Origin: Mixta theicola
GTDB taxonomy: Bacteria > Pseudomonadota > Gammaproteobacteria > Enterobacterales > Enterobacteriaceae
Length of the DNA: 64,000 nt
NCBI RefSeq assembly: GCF_002895925.1
Contig: NZ_NWUO01000002.1
Location: forward strand, 186,001 to 250,000
Direction: 5' to 3'
Part shown: positions 56,294-64,000 of the stretch, piece by piece
Position numbering within the stretch: the stretch's first letter is position 1
Layout of the letters: every line of letters begins with the position of its first letter
The notes under the pieces: generated by a model
Databases searched by the model: none
What the model was told of the DNA's origin: nothing
The model's input: the letters and a program-made list of their open reading frames with translations, nothing else
Position numbers and translations under genes: made by a program

Positions 56294-56307
56294 TTGACTG
56301 AGGTCAA
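56294..56307. promoter_or_regulatory. FNR site upstream of fnr
   Basis: TTGAC-TGAG-GTCAA is a symmetric FNR site with one change in each half. It lies 20 bases before the fnr start codon, where it would repress its own promoter. Confidence 0.8.
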
Positions 56308-56671
56308 TTTTAACATCCTTCTTAAGCGAAATGGAATGCATCAGCGCACTTTTAACCGCATAAAAATCAGGGTTGTTATCGATTAATAACATCAATGTAA
56401 CGGGCGGGGTAAAATTTGTACGCCTTTTTGTTAACCGATGACGGGAAAGTACTTTTTATAATGTTGCCGCGCAGAAACTTATTTTTAACACTTAACTAAC
56501 CTGACAAAAAATAGCCCGCCAGCCGTTCAATAAATGAACAAAAATAACCGCCATGCTGAACGGCAGTATTGGCTTTTGGCAACGTCCCGCTAATCGGTTA
56601 AACTTGCCGGGACGCACGGTCATCTTCTTCTTCGTATACTGCCACGATACACCAGGCGTGAGGTAAGCCCC
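56308..56671. other. Intergenic region between fnr and smrA
   Basis: About 360 bases with no recognised gene. TATAAT at 56457-56462 could be a -10 for smrA but no matching -35 is clear. No similarity to the E. coli sRNA McaS, encoded upstream of smrA there, was seen. Confidence 0.4.
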
Positions 56672-57235
56672 ATGAACCTTGACGATAAAGATCTGTTTCG
56701 TGACGCTATGGAAGGCGTCGCTCCGCTGAAAGATTGCGCTAATATTCACTGGCTAAAAGCGCCGACGCCAAAAGCGCCGCGCCAGCCCGTTAATGAGGAA
56801 ATGGAGAACTTCCTTACCCGCGGTTACCTCGATATTGTTCCGCTCAGCGTGCCGCTGGAATATAAAGCCGAAGGCATTCAGCAGGGCGTACTTGATAAGC
56901 TGCGTCTGGGAAAATATAAGCTGGATGCCAGCCTGAACCTGCTGCGTCAGCCAGTGGAGGCATGCCGTCAGGCGGTATTTGCCTTTATGATGGAAGCGCG
57001 CAAGGATAATCTGCGCAACCTGCTGATTGTGCATGGGAAAGGCAGGGAAGATGAATCGCATGCCAATATCGTGCGCAGCTATCTGGCACGCTGGCTGCAG
57101 CAGTTTGACGATGTGCAGGCGTTCTGTATCGCTCAGCCACAGCACGGCGGCAGCGGCGCTATTTACGTAGGCATGCGTAAAACGGAACAGGCACGGCTGG
57201 ATAACCGTGAACGGCACGCAAAACGCAGCCGTTAA
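56672..57235 (+). CDS. smrA: Smr-domain DNA endonuclease SmrA
   Basis: A 187-residue protein, same length as E. coli SmrA (YdaL). It has an N-terminal charged region and an Smr domain at about 85-170 with the core LDASLNLLRQPVEACR and the LLIVHGKGRED motif. Smr domains nick DNA or RNA; the physiological role in bacteria of this class is unclear. GAGGTAAG lies before the ATG. Confidence 0.93.
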   Translation: MNLDDKDLFRDAMEGVAPLKDCANIHWLKAPTPKAPRQPVNEEMENFLTRGYLDIVPLSVPLEYKAEGIQQGVLDKLRLGKYKLDASLNLLRQPVEACRQAVFAFMMEARKDNLRNLLIVHGKGREDESHANIVRSYLARWLQQFDDVQAFCIAQPQHGGSGAIYVGMRKTEQARLDNRERHAKRSR

Positions 57236-57298
57236 CCTCTGCGGCTGGCCTTGACCAGCCGTTGATTTCTGCCCCTGACCTCAGCCATCCAGCATTTA

Positions 57299-58222
57299 TT
57301 ATCCAGAATGACATTTACGGATCGTCGCCAGCAGGATCTCTGCGCTAAGGCACAGCGGATTGCCGGAGCGGGTAATAATGCCTACCGGCTCACCGGGCCC
57401 GTGCGAAGCCACGGGCAACGCCGCCAGCGAACTGTGTGAAAGATCTTCTTTTACCGCCCCCGACGGGACAAACCAGACATAGTCATAACGCAGCGCAAGC
57501 TGTCGCGCCAGTGAGGTGGAAGAGGTTTCCACGCAGCTGGCCGGCAGTTTGCAACCCTGTTCATCCATCATTGCCTGGGCAATGCGGCGCGGCGCGGTCC
57601 CTTCCGGTGAAATCACCACTGGCCACTGAAGCGCGCGGGAAAGCGTGACATTGTCACTTAAAAGCGGATGTTCCGGCCTGACCACCAGCCGTAAAGATTC
57701 CAGGAATAGCAGTTCATAAGCCAGCCCGGCCATCATACCGGCATCCGCCATGCGGCCAATGCCAATATCAAACTCACCGGCTTTCAGCCCGGCCAGCAGT
57801 ACGTTATTGTGCAGCGTGGCTACCTGCACCGTTGCCTGCGGCTGTTGTTGATGAAAACGATCGAGGATCTGTGGCAGCATGCCCATCGCCGCCGTCGTAA
57901 GCGCGCCCAGCCGGATCACCACCGGCCTGTCGCTAACCGGACTGGCAAAAGACTGACCGGCATGGTTAAGCGCATCAAGCACCTTGATGGCGTGCGTTAA
58001 AAACTGTTCGCCGATAGTCGTCAGCTGCGCTCCCAGCCGCCCGCGCTCAAACAGGCGCACGCCGGTCAGCTCTTCCAGTTCGTTAAGTGTTTTAGAAAGT
58101 GCGGGTTGGCTCAGGCTGAGCGTTTCCGCCGCGCGGCCCAGCGTACCTTGCTGTGCGACCGCGACGAACGTATGTAGATGACGCAGACGAATGCGCTGAT
58201 TAAAAAGATAGTTTTTGTCCAT
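57299..58222 (-). CDS. LysR-family regulator, possible aromatic-acid pathway type
   Basis: A 307-residue LysR regulator: HTH at about 12-70 (GTLGRAAETLSLSQPALSKTLNELE) and effector domain at 95-300 with GALTTAAMGMLPQIL and GEFDIGIGRM. The general form is that of PcaQ/GalR-like regulators of aromatic catabolism. It is divergent from the MFS transporter gene at 58545, which belongs to the aromatic acid:H+ symporter family, so it most likely controls that gene and perhaps ydcJ. The effector is unknown. Confidence 0.82.
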   Translation of the reverse strand: MDKNYLFNQRIRLRHLHTFVAVAQQGTLGRAAETLSLSQPALSKTLNELEELTGVRLFERGRLGAQLTTIGEQFLTHAIKVLDALNHAGQSFASPVSDRPVVIRLGALTTAAMGMLPQILDRFHQQQPQATVQVATLHNNVLLAGLKAGEFDIGIGRMADAGMMAGLAYELLFLESLRLVVRPEHPLLSDNVTLSRALQWPVVISPEGTAPRRIAQAMMDEQGCKLPASCVETSSTSLARQLALRYDYVWFVPSGAVKEDLSHSSLAALPVASHGPGEPVGIITRSGNPLCLSAEILLATIRKCHSG

Positions 58223-58452
58223 GCAGAAAGAGTAGAGAGGCTGACAGAATTAACGCAAGCAGCAGGCTGTAATTTTGTTAACTTTATTGCAAATTAAATT
58301 TAACATTATCGCGCTTTGTCCAGGAAATAGCCGGTATTCACCGCGGCGAAGGTAATCCTTTACCTGCGCGCCATAATTTTTTCGTATGGTTAACCGCAGC
58401 GGCGGCAGTCAGAAAAAACGCTGGGCTGATAAATTTTCAGGCAGCCGTAAAG

Positions 58453-58483
58453 TCATAGCGGCAGGGCATAGCGTTTCGCTATG
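58453..58483. promoter_or_regulatory. Repeated CATAGCG element between LysR and MFS genes
   Basis: TCATAGCG at 58453-58460 is followed by CATAGCG-TTT-CGCTATG at 58467-58483. The second is a perfect inverted repeat, and CGCTATGA also mirrors the first copy. This may be an operator for the divergent LysR regulator or a small hairpin in the transporter leader. The rest of 58223-58544 holds only AT-rich promoter-like sequence. Confidence 0.4.
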
Positions 58484-58544
58484 ATAAGGCGTTTTTATCT
58501 CCACCGGGCGCTTTAACCGTTAACAAGCCACAGGGAGTCAACTT

Positions 58545-59855
58545 CTGGACAGCATAAAGGCCATTGACGTTCGCCAGCGTATTAATCAGCACGGGTTAAG
58601 TGCATTTCAACGACGGATTATTGCCCTCGGTTTTATTATCGTGGCGCTGGATGGTATGGACATCGCGGTAATGGGTTTTATTGCGCCCGCCTTGCGCAGC
58701 GCCTGGCAAATATCCAGCCACCAGCTTGGCATGGCGATCGGTGCCGCATTGGTTGGGCTGGCGCTGGGTGCGATGTTTGCCGGTCCGCTGGCCGATCGTT
58801 ACGGACGGCGCTGGATCATTATCAGCAGCGTGTTCTTTTTTGGTCTCTGGACGCTGGCGACGGCGATGGCGCAAAACATTGAGCAGATGATGCTGTTCCG
58901 TCTGCTGACCGGGCTGGGGCTGGGTGCCGCGATGCCTAATGTGGGAACGCTGGTATCTGAGTATGCGCCTGAACGACAGCGTGCATTCCTGATCACCGTG
59001 GTGTTCTGCGGTTTCACCTTCGGCGCTGCCAGCGGCGGTTTCGCCGCTTCCTGGCTGATCCCGACGTTCGGCTGGCATGCGGTGCTGCTGCTGGGTGGCA
59101 TTTTACCGTTGCTGCTGCTGCCGCTGTTACTGCGCTACCTGCCCGAATCGGTGCGCTTTCTGCTGGCGCAGCGGGCGCCGGACTGGCGTATCCGCGCTAT
59201 TGTGGAAAAGATGTGGCCGGGCAGCACCACGCCATATAGCACGTTCCTTTATCCCGCTCTGGTGCCGGGCGTGGGCGGTATCCGCACCGTGCTTTCCGGT
59301 CAATACCGTTTCGGCAGCCTGATGCTGTGGGGCGGCTACTTTATGGGCCTGTTTCTGGTCTATCTGATTGGCAGCTGGATGCCCGCGCTAATTGGCGATT
59401 TGGGTTTGAGCGTGACCGCCGCCGCGCTGATTACCGCCATGTATCAGGCGGGCGGCACGCTGGGATCGCTGTTCGCCGGCTGGTTAATGGATCGGGTTAA
59501 TGCCAACCTGGCGCTGGCGGTCATCTATTTTGGCGGCGCGCTGGCGGCTATTTTGCTTGGCTGCGCACCGGCCCAGCCGCTGCTGATGGCCCTTATCGCT
59601 TTCTGCTGCGGCTTCTGTTTCAACGGCGCCAATACCGGGATGAATGCGCTGGCCGCCAGCTACTATCCTACCCCGGCACGCGCCACCGGCTCCAGCTGGA
59701 TGCACGGCATCGGCCGCATCGGTGCCATTCTTAGCGCCTTCGCCGGAGCGGAAATGCTGGCGCTGGGCTGGCAGTTTAGCCAGATATTTATGTTGCTGGC
59801 TTTGCCTGCGGTGCTTACCACGCTGATGCTACTGGCAAAACAGCGATGGGGCTAA
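58545..59855 (+). CDS. MFS transporter, aromatic acid:H+ symporter family
   Basis: A 12-span major facilitator of the PcaK/BenK type. It has the DGMDIAVMGFIAPALRSAW segment of span 1, GPLADRYGRRW as the loop 2-3 motif and PESVRFLLAQ after span 6. No ATG, GTG or TTG lies at a sensible place: the GTG at 58641 is inside span 1. The frame stays open upstream, and a CTG at 58545 follows AGGGAG by 7 bases. It gives an N terminus LDSIKAIDVRQRINQHGLSA typical of the family. The product is then 436 residues. The substrate is inferred only as an organic or aromatic acid. ydcJ follows. Confidence 0.75.
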   Translation: MDSIKAIDVRQRINQHGLSAFQRRIIALGFIIVALDGMDIAVMGFIAPALRSAWQISSHQLGMAIGAALVGLALGAMFAGPLADRYGRRWIIISSVFFFGLWTLATAMAQNIEQMMLFRLLTGLGLGAAMPNVGTLVSEYAPERQRAFLITVVFCGFTFGAASGGFAASWLIPTFGWHAVLLLGGILPLLLLPLLLRYLPESVRFLLAQRAPDWRIRAIVEKMWPGSTTPYSTFLYPALVPGVGGIRTVLSGQYRFGSLMLWGGYFMGLFLVYLIGSWMPALIGDLGLSVTAAALITAMYQAGGTLGSLFAGWLMDRVNANLALAVIYFGGALAAILLGCAPAQPLLMALIAFCCGFCFNGANTGMNALAASYYPTPARATGSSWMHGIGRIGAILSAFAGAEMLALGWQFSQIFMLLALPAVLTTLMLLAKQRWG

Positions 59856-59998
59856 TGCGGCTTAGCGCTTGTAAAGGCGGCGTGACAGCCAGTGCCGCGC
59901 CGCTTTCACTAACTTGATCACAAATTTAACACCTTTTTTCCGCCCGCTTTTTGCTTGCTCTACAGTGGCAGCAGAGAGACGCAAAAAAAGGCGGAGTT

Positions 59999-61336
59999 AT
60001 GCAAAAGTTTGTTAGCGCGGATGCGCTGCGGGAACGTTTTTCTCAGGCGATGTCCGTCATGTATCAGCAGGAGGTGCCGCAGTACGGCACTTTATTAACG
60101 CTGGTGGCGGAGGTCAATCAGCAGATACTGGCACAGGACAGGGCTTTAGCCGAGCGGCTTACGGCGGCGGATGATCTGTCGCGTTTGAGCGTGGAGCGTC
60201 ACGGCGCCATTCGGGTCGGCAGCGCGCAGGAGCTGAATACGCTGCGTCAGCTGTTTGCCATTATGGGCATGTATCCGGTGGGCTATTACGATCTTGCGCC
60301 GGCGGGCGTGCCGGTTCATTCAACGGCCTTTCGTCCGGTGGAAGGTGACGCGCTGCGCCGCAATCCGTTTCGGCTGTTCACCTCTTTGCTGCGGCTGGAG
60401 CTGATTGAAGATGCTGCGCTACGGCAAAAGGCGCAGTCGATACTCGCAGCCCGTCAGATTTTTACGCCGCGCTGCCTGGCGCTAATCGAGCAGCACCAAC
60501 AGCAGGGTGGTTTTGATGAGCAGACCGCCGCTGAGTTTGTGCGCGAGGCGCTGGAAACCTTTCGCTGGCACCGACAAACCACTGTCGATCGCACCACGTA
60601 TCACGCGCTGCATCAGCAGCACCGCTTAATTGCCGACGTGGTCTGTTTTCCCGGCTGTCATATCAATCACCTTACGCCGCGCACGCTGGATATCGATCGG
60701 GTTCAGGCATTGATGCCTGAGCGTGGGATCGTGCCGAAGGCGATAATTGAAGGGCCGCCGCGCCGTCAGGTGCCGATTTTACTGCGCCAGACCAGTTTTA
60801 AAGCGCTGGAGGAGCCGGTTATCTTTTGTGATGGCGGCGAGGGCAGCCACACGGCGCGCTTTGGCGAAATCGAACAGCGCGGCGTTGCGCTCACGCCAGC
60901 GGGGCGTCAGCGTTATGATAGCCTGCTGGCGCAGGCGGGCAGCGGCGCCAGCAACCAGCAGCATCAGCAGCATCTGGCCGACGTTTTCCGCGACTTCCCC
61001 GATAACGAACGGGAATTACGCCAGCAGCAGCTCGCCTGGTTTGAGTATCGGCTAACGGAAAAGGGCAGGCAGCAAGGTTTCCCGCCCCATGCTGATAAAG
61101 AAGCGCTGATTGACCAGGGACTACTGGTAGCCGATCCGCAGGTTTACGAAGATTTCCTGCCCGTCAGCGCCGCCGGTATTTTCCAGTCCAATCTTGGCGG
61201 GCAGGCGCAGGAGACCTTCTCAGCGGCTGCCAGCCGGGCCAGTTTCGAGGAGGCGTTGGGTAGCGCCGTAACCGATGAGATGACGCTGTATGCGGCGCGG
61301 CAGACGGCAAGCCTGCAGCGCTGCGGATTGACGTAA
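59999..61336 (+). CDS. ydcJ: DUF1338 metalloenzyme YdcJ (2-oxoadipate dioxygenase/decarboxylase type)
   Basis: A 445-residue homologue of E. coli YdcJ (447). The family includes HglS, which converts 2-oxoadipate to D-2-hydroxyglutarate in lysine breakdown. Likely metal ligands are His in VERHGAIRVG, His in CHINHLTPRT and Glu in FGEIEQRG. Whether this protein uses 2-oxoadipate is unproven. The ATG at 59999 follows GGCGGAG; the 16 open codons upstream are not needed. It lies 143 bases after the MFS gene on the same strand. Confidence 0.9.
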   Translation: MQKFVSADALRERFSQAMSVMYQQEVPQYGTLLTLVAEVNQQILAQDRALAERLTAADDLSRLSVERHGAIRVGSAQELNTLRQLFAIMGMYPVGYYDLAPAGVPVHSTAFRPVEGDALRRNPFRLFTSLLRLELIEDAALRQKAQSILAARQIFTPRCLALIEQHQQQGGFDEQTAAEFVREALETFRWHRQTTVDRTTYHALHQQHRLIADVVCFPGCHINHLTPRTLDIDRVQALMPERGIVPKAIIEGPPRRQVPILLRQTSFKALEEPVIFCDGGEGSHTARFGEIEQRGVALTPAGRQRYDSLLAQAGSGASNQQHQQHLADVFRDFPDNERELRQQQLAWFEYRLTEKGRQQGFPPHADKEALIDQGLLVADPQVYEDFLPVSAAGIFQSNLGGQAQETFSAAASRASFEEALGSAVTDEMTLYAARQTASLQRCGLT

Positions 61337-61624
61337 ATATTTAATCTTTCGCGCTGGCGGGAGCGTTAACGGCCAGCGCGAAAGAAGTCACGCTGCTTAA
61401 CATTTCTGCGCCTTCAGCCAGACTTTGAGGCTGGATGCGTCCTTCAGCACCTCTTGTTTTTATCTCTTCTGCCTGCTCATCCGCGCCGCTAAAACCCTCT
61501 GTTTATCCGAAATGCTATACATTGGGCGGATATCGCCTCGGCTTAATCTGCAAAATCGCCGTCAGCATAGACAATAAAACTGCGTCTGCGAATAATAAGC
61601 CCGAGCTTCACGTTGGAAAAAATA

Positions 61625-63142
61625 ATGAAGAATGAATCTTTAAGAATACACACGGCAGAAGGTGCATTACGCGGCACAATTGATGAAGGCATTTTTATTT
61701 TTAAAGGCATTCCTTATGCGGCTCCGCCGGTAGGTCCGCTGCGCTGGCGCGCGCCCAAACCCGCCACTCCGTGGAAAGAGGTGCGTGACGCCACGCAATG
61801 GGGCAACGCCAGCTGGCAGCAGCGGGCATATTGCGTGCTGGCCGGCGGCGGCGATCCCGGCGACCTTAGCGAAGATTGCCTTTATCTCAATGTCTGGTCG
61901 CCGGAAATCCAGCCGTCGAGCCCGCTGCCGGTGATGGTCTGGATCCACGGCGGCGGGTTTACTATCGGCGCTGGCAGCCTGGCGCCCTATAACGGTAAGC
62001 CGCTGGCGGCGCGCGGCGTGGTCGTGGTGACGCTTAATTATCGCCTTGGCCATCTGGGATTTTTTGCCCATCCGGCGCTGGACGCCGAATTTCCGCCCGG
62101 CGAAGCGGTCAATAATTTCGCGCTGCTCGATCAGATCGCCGCGCTGCAGTGGGTGCAGCGCAATATCGCCGCGTTTGGCGGCGACCGACGCAACGTGACG
62201 ATCTTTGGCGAATCATCCGGCGGGCGCAGCGTACTGTCGCTGTTTGCCTCGCCGCTGGCGGCAGGGCTGTTTCATAAAGGTATCGTACAGAGCGCTTACA
62301 GTTTGCCGGATAAAAAGCGTGATGAGGCGCTGACCAACGGCGTTGCGGTGGCGCATCATCTGGGGCTGGAAAACGCCAGCGCGGAAGATCTGCGTGCGTT
62401 GCCCGCCGATAGCTTTTGGTCGCTGCCGCCGCATTTGGGCAACGGTCCGGTAGCGATCGCTGGCGACCGGGTACTGCCGAAACCGGTGGTAGAAGTATTT
62501 GCCGCCGCTCGCCAGCACCGTTATCCCCTGATGATCGGTTACAACAGCGATGAAGCCAGCGTGCTGGAATATTTTGGCATCGATTCGACCAGCACCATTA
62601 CCCGTTTACGTCAGCGTCGTCCGCTGTTGCTGAAGCTGATCAAATCGCTCTATGACGAACATGACGATCGCCGTCTGGGACGCAAAGTCGCGCGTGATAT
62701 GGCCTTTGGCACCATTACCTGGCTGGCGGTGCAGGCGCAGCACCGCCGCGGGGTGCCGGGCTGGCGCTATTATTTTGATTACGTTTCGGAAAACGCGCGC
62801 GACCTCTGCCGCTACGGCAGCTGGCACGGCAACGAAATCCCTTACGTAATGGAAACGATGAATGCGGAAAATCCGCAAATGGCGGATCGCCCCTTTACCG
62901 AGGGCGATCGTCAGTTTGCCCGTCGAATCAGCGAATACTGGCTGCGCTTTGCGCATGACGCTACGGAATTTTCGCATCAGCTGACGGGAGAAACCACCTG
63001 GCCTGCCTGGCATCCTGGCGAAGATGTCACGCTGCGCTTTGGCGTCAAAGGCGAAGCGGCCATTATTCTGCAGCACCGTTTTATGCGCGTACGTCTGCGC
63101 CTGTTGCGTTTGCTGATGCGTGCGATGGTAAAACTGCAGTAG
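61625..63142 (+). CDS. Type-B carboxylesterase
   Basis: A 505-residue alpha/beta-hydrolase of the carboxylesterase/para-nitrobenzyl esterase group. It has the oxyanion hole WIHGGGFTIGAG, the nucleophile Ser in FGESSGGRS, the EDCLYLNVW segment and a His in SWHGNEIPYV. No signal peptide, so it is probably cytoplasmic. Substrate unknown. The ATG at 61625 has a weak GGA site; TTG 61613 is an in-frame alternative. The GESSGGRS elbow has Arg where GESAGG(S/A) is usual. A LysR gene converges on it. Confidence 0.87.
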   Translation: MKNESLRIHTAEGALRGTIDEGIFIFKGIPYAAPPVGPLRWRAPKPATPWKEVRDATQWGNASWQQRAYCVLAGGGDPGDLSEDCLYLNVWSPEIQPSSPLPVMVWIHGGGFTIGAGSLAPYNGKPLAARGVVVVTLNYRLGHLGFFAHPALDAEFPPGEAVNNFALLDQIAALQWVQRNIAAFGGDRRNVTIFGESSGGRSVLSLFASPLAAGLFHKGIVQSAYSLPDKKRDEALTNGVAVAHHLGLENASAEDLRALPADSFWSLPPHLGNGPVAIAGDRVLPKPVVEVFAAARQHRYPLMIGYNSDEASVLEYFGIDSTSTITRLRQRRPLLLKLIKSLYDEHDDRRLGRKVARDMAFGTITWLAVQAQHRRGVPGWRYYFDYVSENARDLCRYGSWHGNEIPYVMETMNAENPQMADRPFTEGDRQFARRISEYWLRFAHDATEFSHQLTGETTWPAWHPGEDVTLRFGVKGEAAIILQHRFMRVRLRLLRLLMRAMVKLQ

Positions 63143-63157
63143 GGCGCGCCTTATCTG

Positions 63158-64000
63158 TCAGTCGGGCTGACAAAGCCACGCCACCAGCGTTGCAAGATGC
63201 GGTGACGTGGCTTTTTCTTCCCGGCTGATTAAGCTGTAGGCCGCGCCGGTTTTAACCGCAGAGGCAAAAGGGGCGATCAGCCGCTGTGCCGCCAGATCGC
63301 TTTTCACCAGCGTAATATCCGCAACGGTAACGCCAAATCCCTGAATCGCCGCGCCGATCGCCAAATCCATGGTGGCGAAATGCTGATTACGCCGCATTGG
63401 CAGCTCAACCTCCTGCGCCTGTAGCCATAGCTGCCAGTCGCGCTCGTCATTAGTGGGATGCAAAAAGGTAAAGCTGGCGAGACTGGCTACGTCCAGCGGC
63501 CTGTTGACCAGCAGGTTTTCGGCCATCACCGGCGTCAGCCGTTCCTCAAATAGCAGATGGCTACCCACCGGCGCGATGCCGTACACAATGGCCGCATCGA
63601 AATTTTCCAGCTGGTAGTTATGCGCCAGGGTAGTCGTCAGCTTAACGTGCAGACCGGGATGCTGCTGTTCCAGCTGTACCAGCTTCGGCAGCAGCCAGCG
63701 CATTGCACAGCTTGGCGCGCGCAGGCGCAGGGCATTATCGGGCTGCCGGGCCTGCTCGGTCGCGCTCAGCATTAGCTCATAGCCCTGTTTTAACTGCGGC
63801 AGCATCGCCGCGCCGCGCGTGGTCAAATGCAGGCCGCGCGCGTGACGATCGAACAGGGTAAAGCCCAGCCATTTTTCCAGCGCGGCGATTTTACGGCTTA
63901 CCGCACCCTGCGTCAGACAGAGCTCATCGGCGGCGCGGGTCAAATTAAGGTGGCGCGTGGTAACCAGAAAAGCATGAACGGCGTTCAGCGGCAGCGGTTG
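63158..64000 (-). CDS. LysR-family regulator (N terminus cut by window edge)
   Basis: The frame runs off the right end. The first visible residues are QPLPLNAVHAFLVTTRHLNL, the start of a GcvA/AmpR-like helix-turn-helix that continues ELCLTQGAVSRKIAALEKWLG. Only a few N-terminal residues are likely missing. The effector domain covers about residues 95-280. It is convergent with the carboxylesterase gene (15 bases apart). Its target is not identifiable from the window. Confidence 0.85.
   Translation of the reverse strand, partial: QPLPLNAVHAFLVTTRHLNLTRAADELCLTQGAVSRKIAALEKWLGFTLFDRHARGLHLTTRGAAMLPQLKQGYELMLSATEQARQPDNALRLRAPSCAMRWLLPKLVQLEQQHPGLHVKLTTTLAHNYQLENFDAAIVYGIAPVGSHLLFEERLTPVMAENLLVNRPLDVASLASFTFLHPTNDERDWQLWLQAQEVELPMRRNQHFATMDLAIGAAIQGFGVTVADITLVKSDLAAQRLIAPFASAVKTGAAYSLISREEKATSPHLATLVAWLCQPD

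Noticed and set aside
58641-58643. GTG start for the MFS transporter
   Set aside because: It would cut off the N terminus and part of span 1, and no ribosome site precedes it.
61435-61635. 66-codon plus-strand frame before the carboxylesterase gene
   Set aside because: No ribosome site, composition unlike a protein, and it overlaps the esterase start.

Overview
The window reads as enterobacterial chromosome, most likely from the Erwiniaceae (Pantoea, Erwinia or Mixta type). The basis is moderately high GC, an Escherichia-like gene set with high protein similarity, and a gene order that matches E. coli in blocks but is joined differently. All comparisons with E. coli are from memory; no search was run.

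Layout. (1) 1-97 is the start of rnb, and 8578-16137 carries yciW, fabI and sapFDCBA. In E. coli rnb is followed directly by yciW and fabI. Here about 8.5 kb lies between them: ydeP, a glucose-family PTS permease, a candidate orphan Mn2+ riboswitch with a small acidic protein, cheV behind a flagellar promoter, an exported LD-carboxypeptidase-like protein and a LysR regulator. (2) 16138-17740 holds the sRNA gene ryhB with Fur boxes, a frameshifted pspF and the sigma54 promoter of pspABCD; ycjX, ycjF and tyrR follow. (3) 23861-24788 is a small AT-rich insert (DUF943 and DUF3289). (4) 25028-29194 holds tpx and a murein-peptide recycling group, ycjG, mpaA and mppA. (5) 29376-31776 holds zntB, the FNR-activated sRNA fnrS, a proline-rich small protein and ttcA. 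A tyrosine-integrase fragment abuts ttcA. (6) 32182-41643 holds ydbJ, ldhA, ydbH-ynbE-ydbL, azoR and hrpA. (7) 41662-47790 holds ydgD, the tiny gene ydgU, asr with an RstA box, a 54-residue secreted four-cysteine peptide, a relic of a histidine kinase, an M32 carboxypeptidase and rstB-rstA. (8) 47969-57235 holds an unknown gene, ydgI, ydgH, pntAB, uspE, fnr and smrA. (9) 57299-64000 is accessory metabolism: a LysR regulator, an aromatic-acid type MFS transporter with an apparent CTG start, ydcJ, a type-B carboxylesterase and a LysR gene cut by the window edge.

Connections. Several regulators lie in the same window as their likely targets. FNR (fnr) matches an FNR site placed about -42 from the fnrS start and another at fnr itself. 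RstA matches a box upstream of asr. PspF matches the psp sigma54 promoter, but pspF as read is broken by one missing base. MppA, MpaA and YcjG bind, cleave and epimerise murein peptides in sequence. The YdbH-YnbE-YdbL set serves outer-membrane lipid transport.

The least described items are the secreted four-cysteine peptide at 43703-43867, the orphan riboswitch-like leader at 4395-4557, the kinase relic at 44064-44200 and the integrase relic fused in frame ahead of ttcA. I saw no tRNA, rRNA, CRISPR array or intact mobile element.
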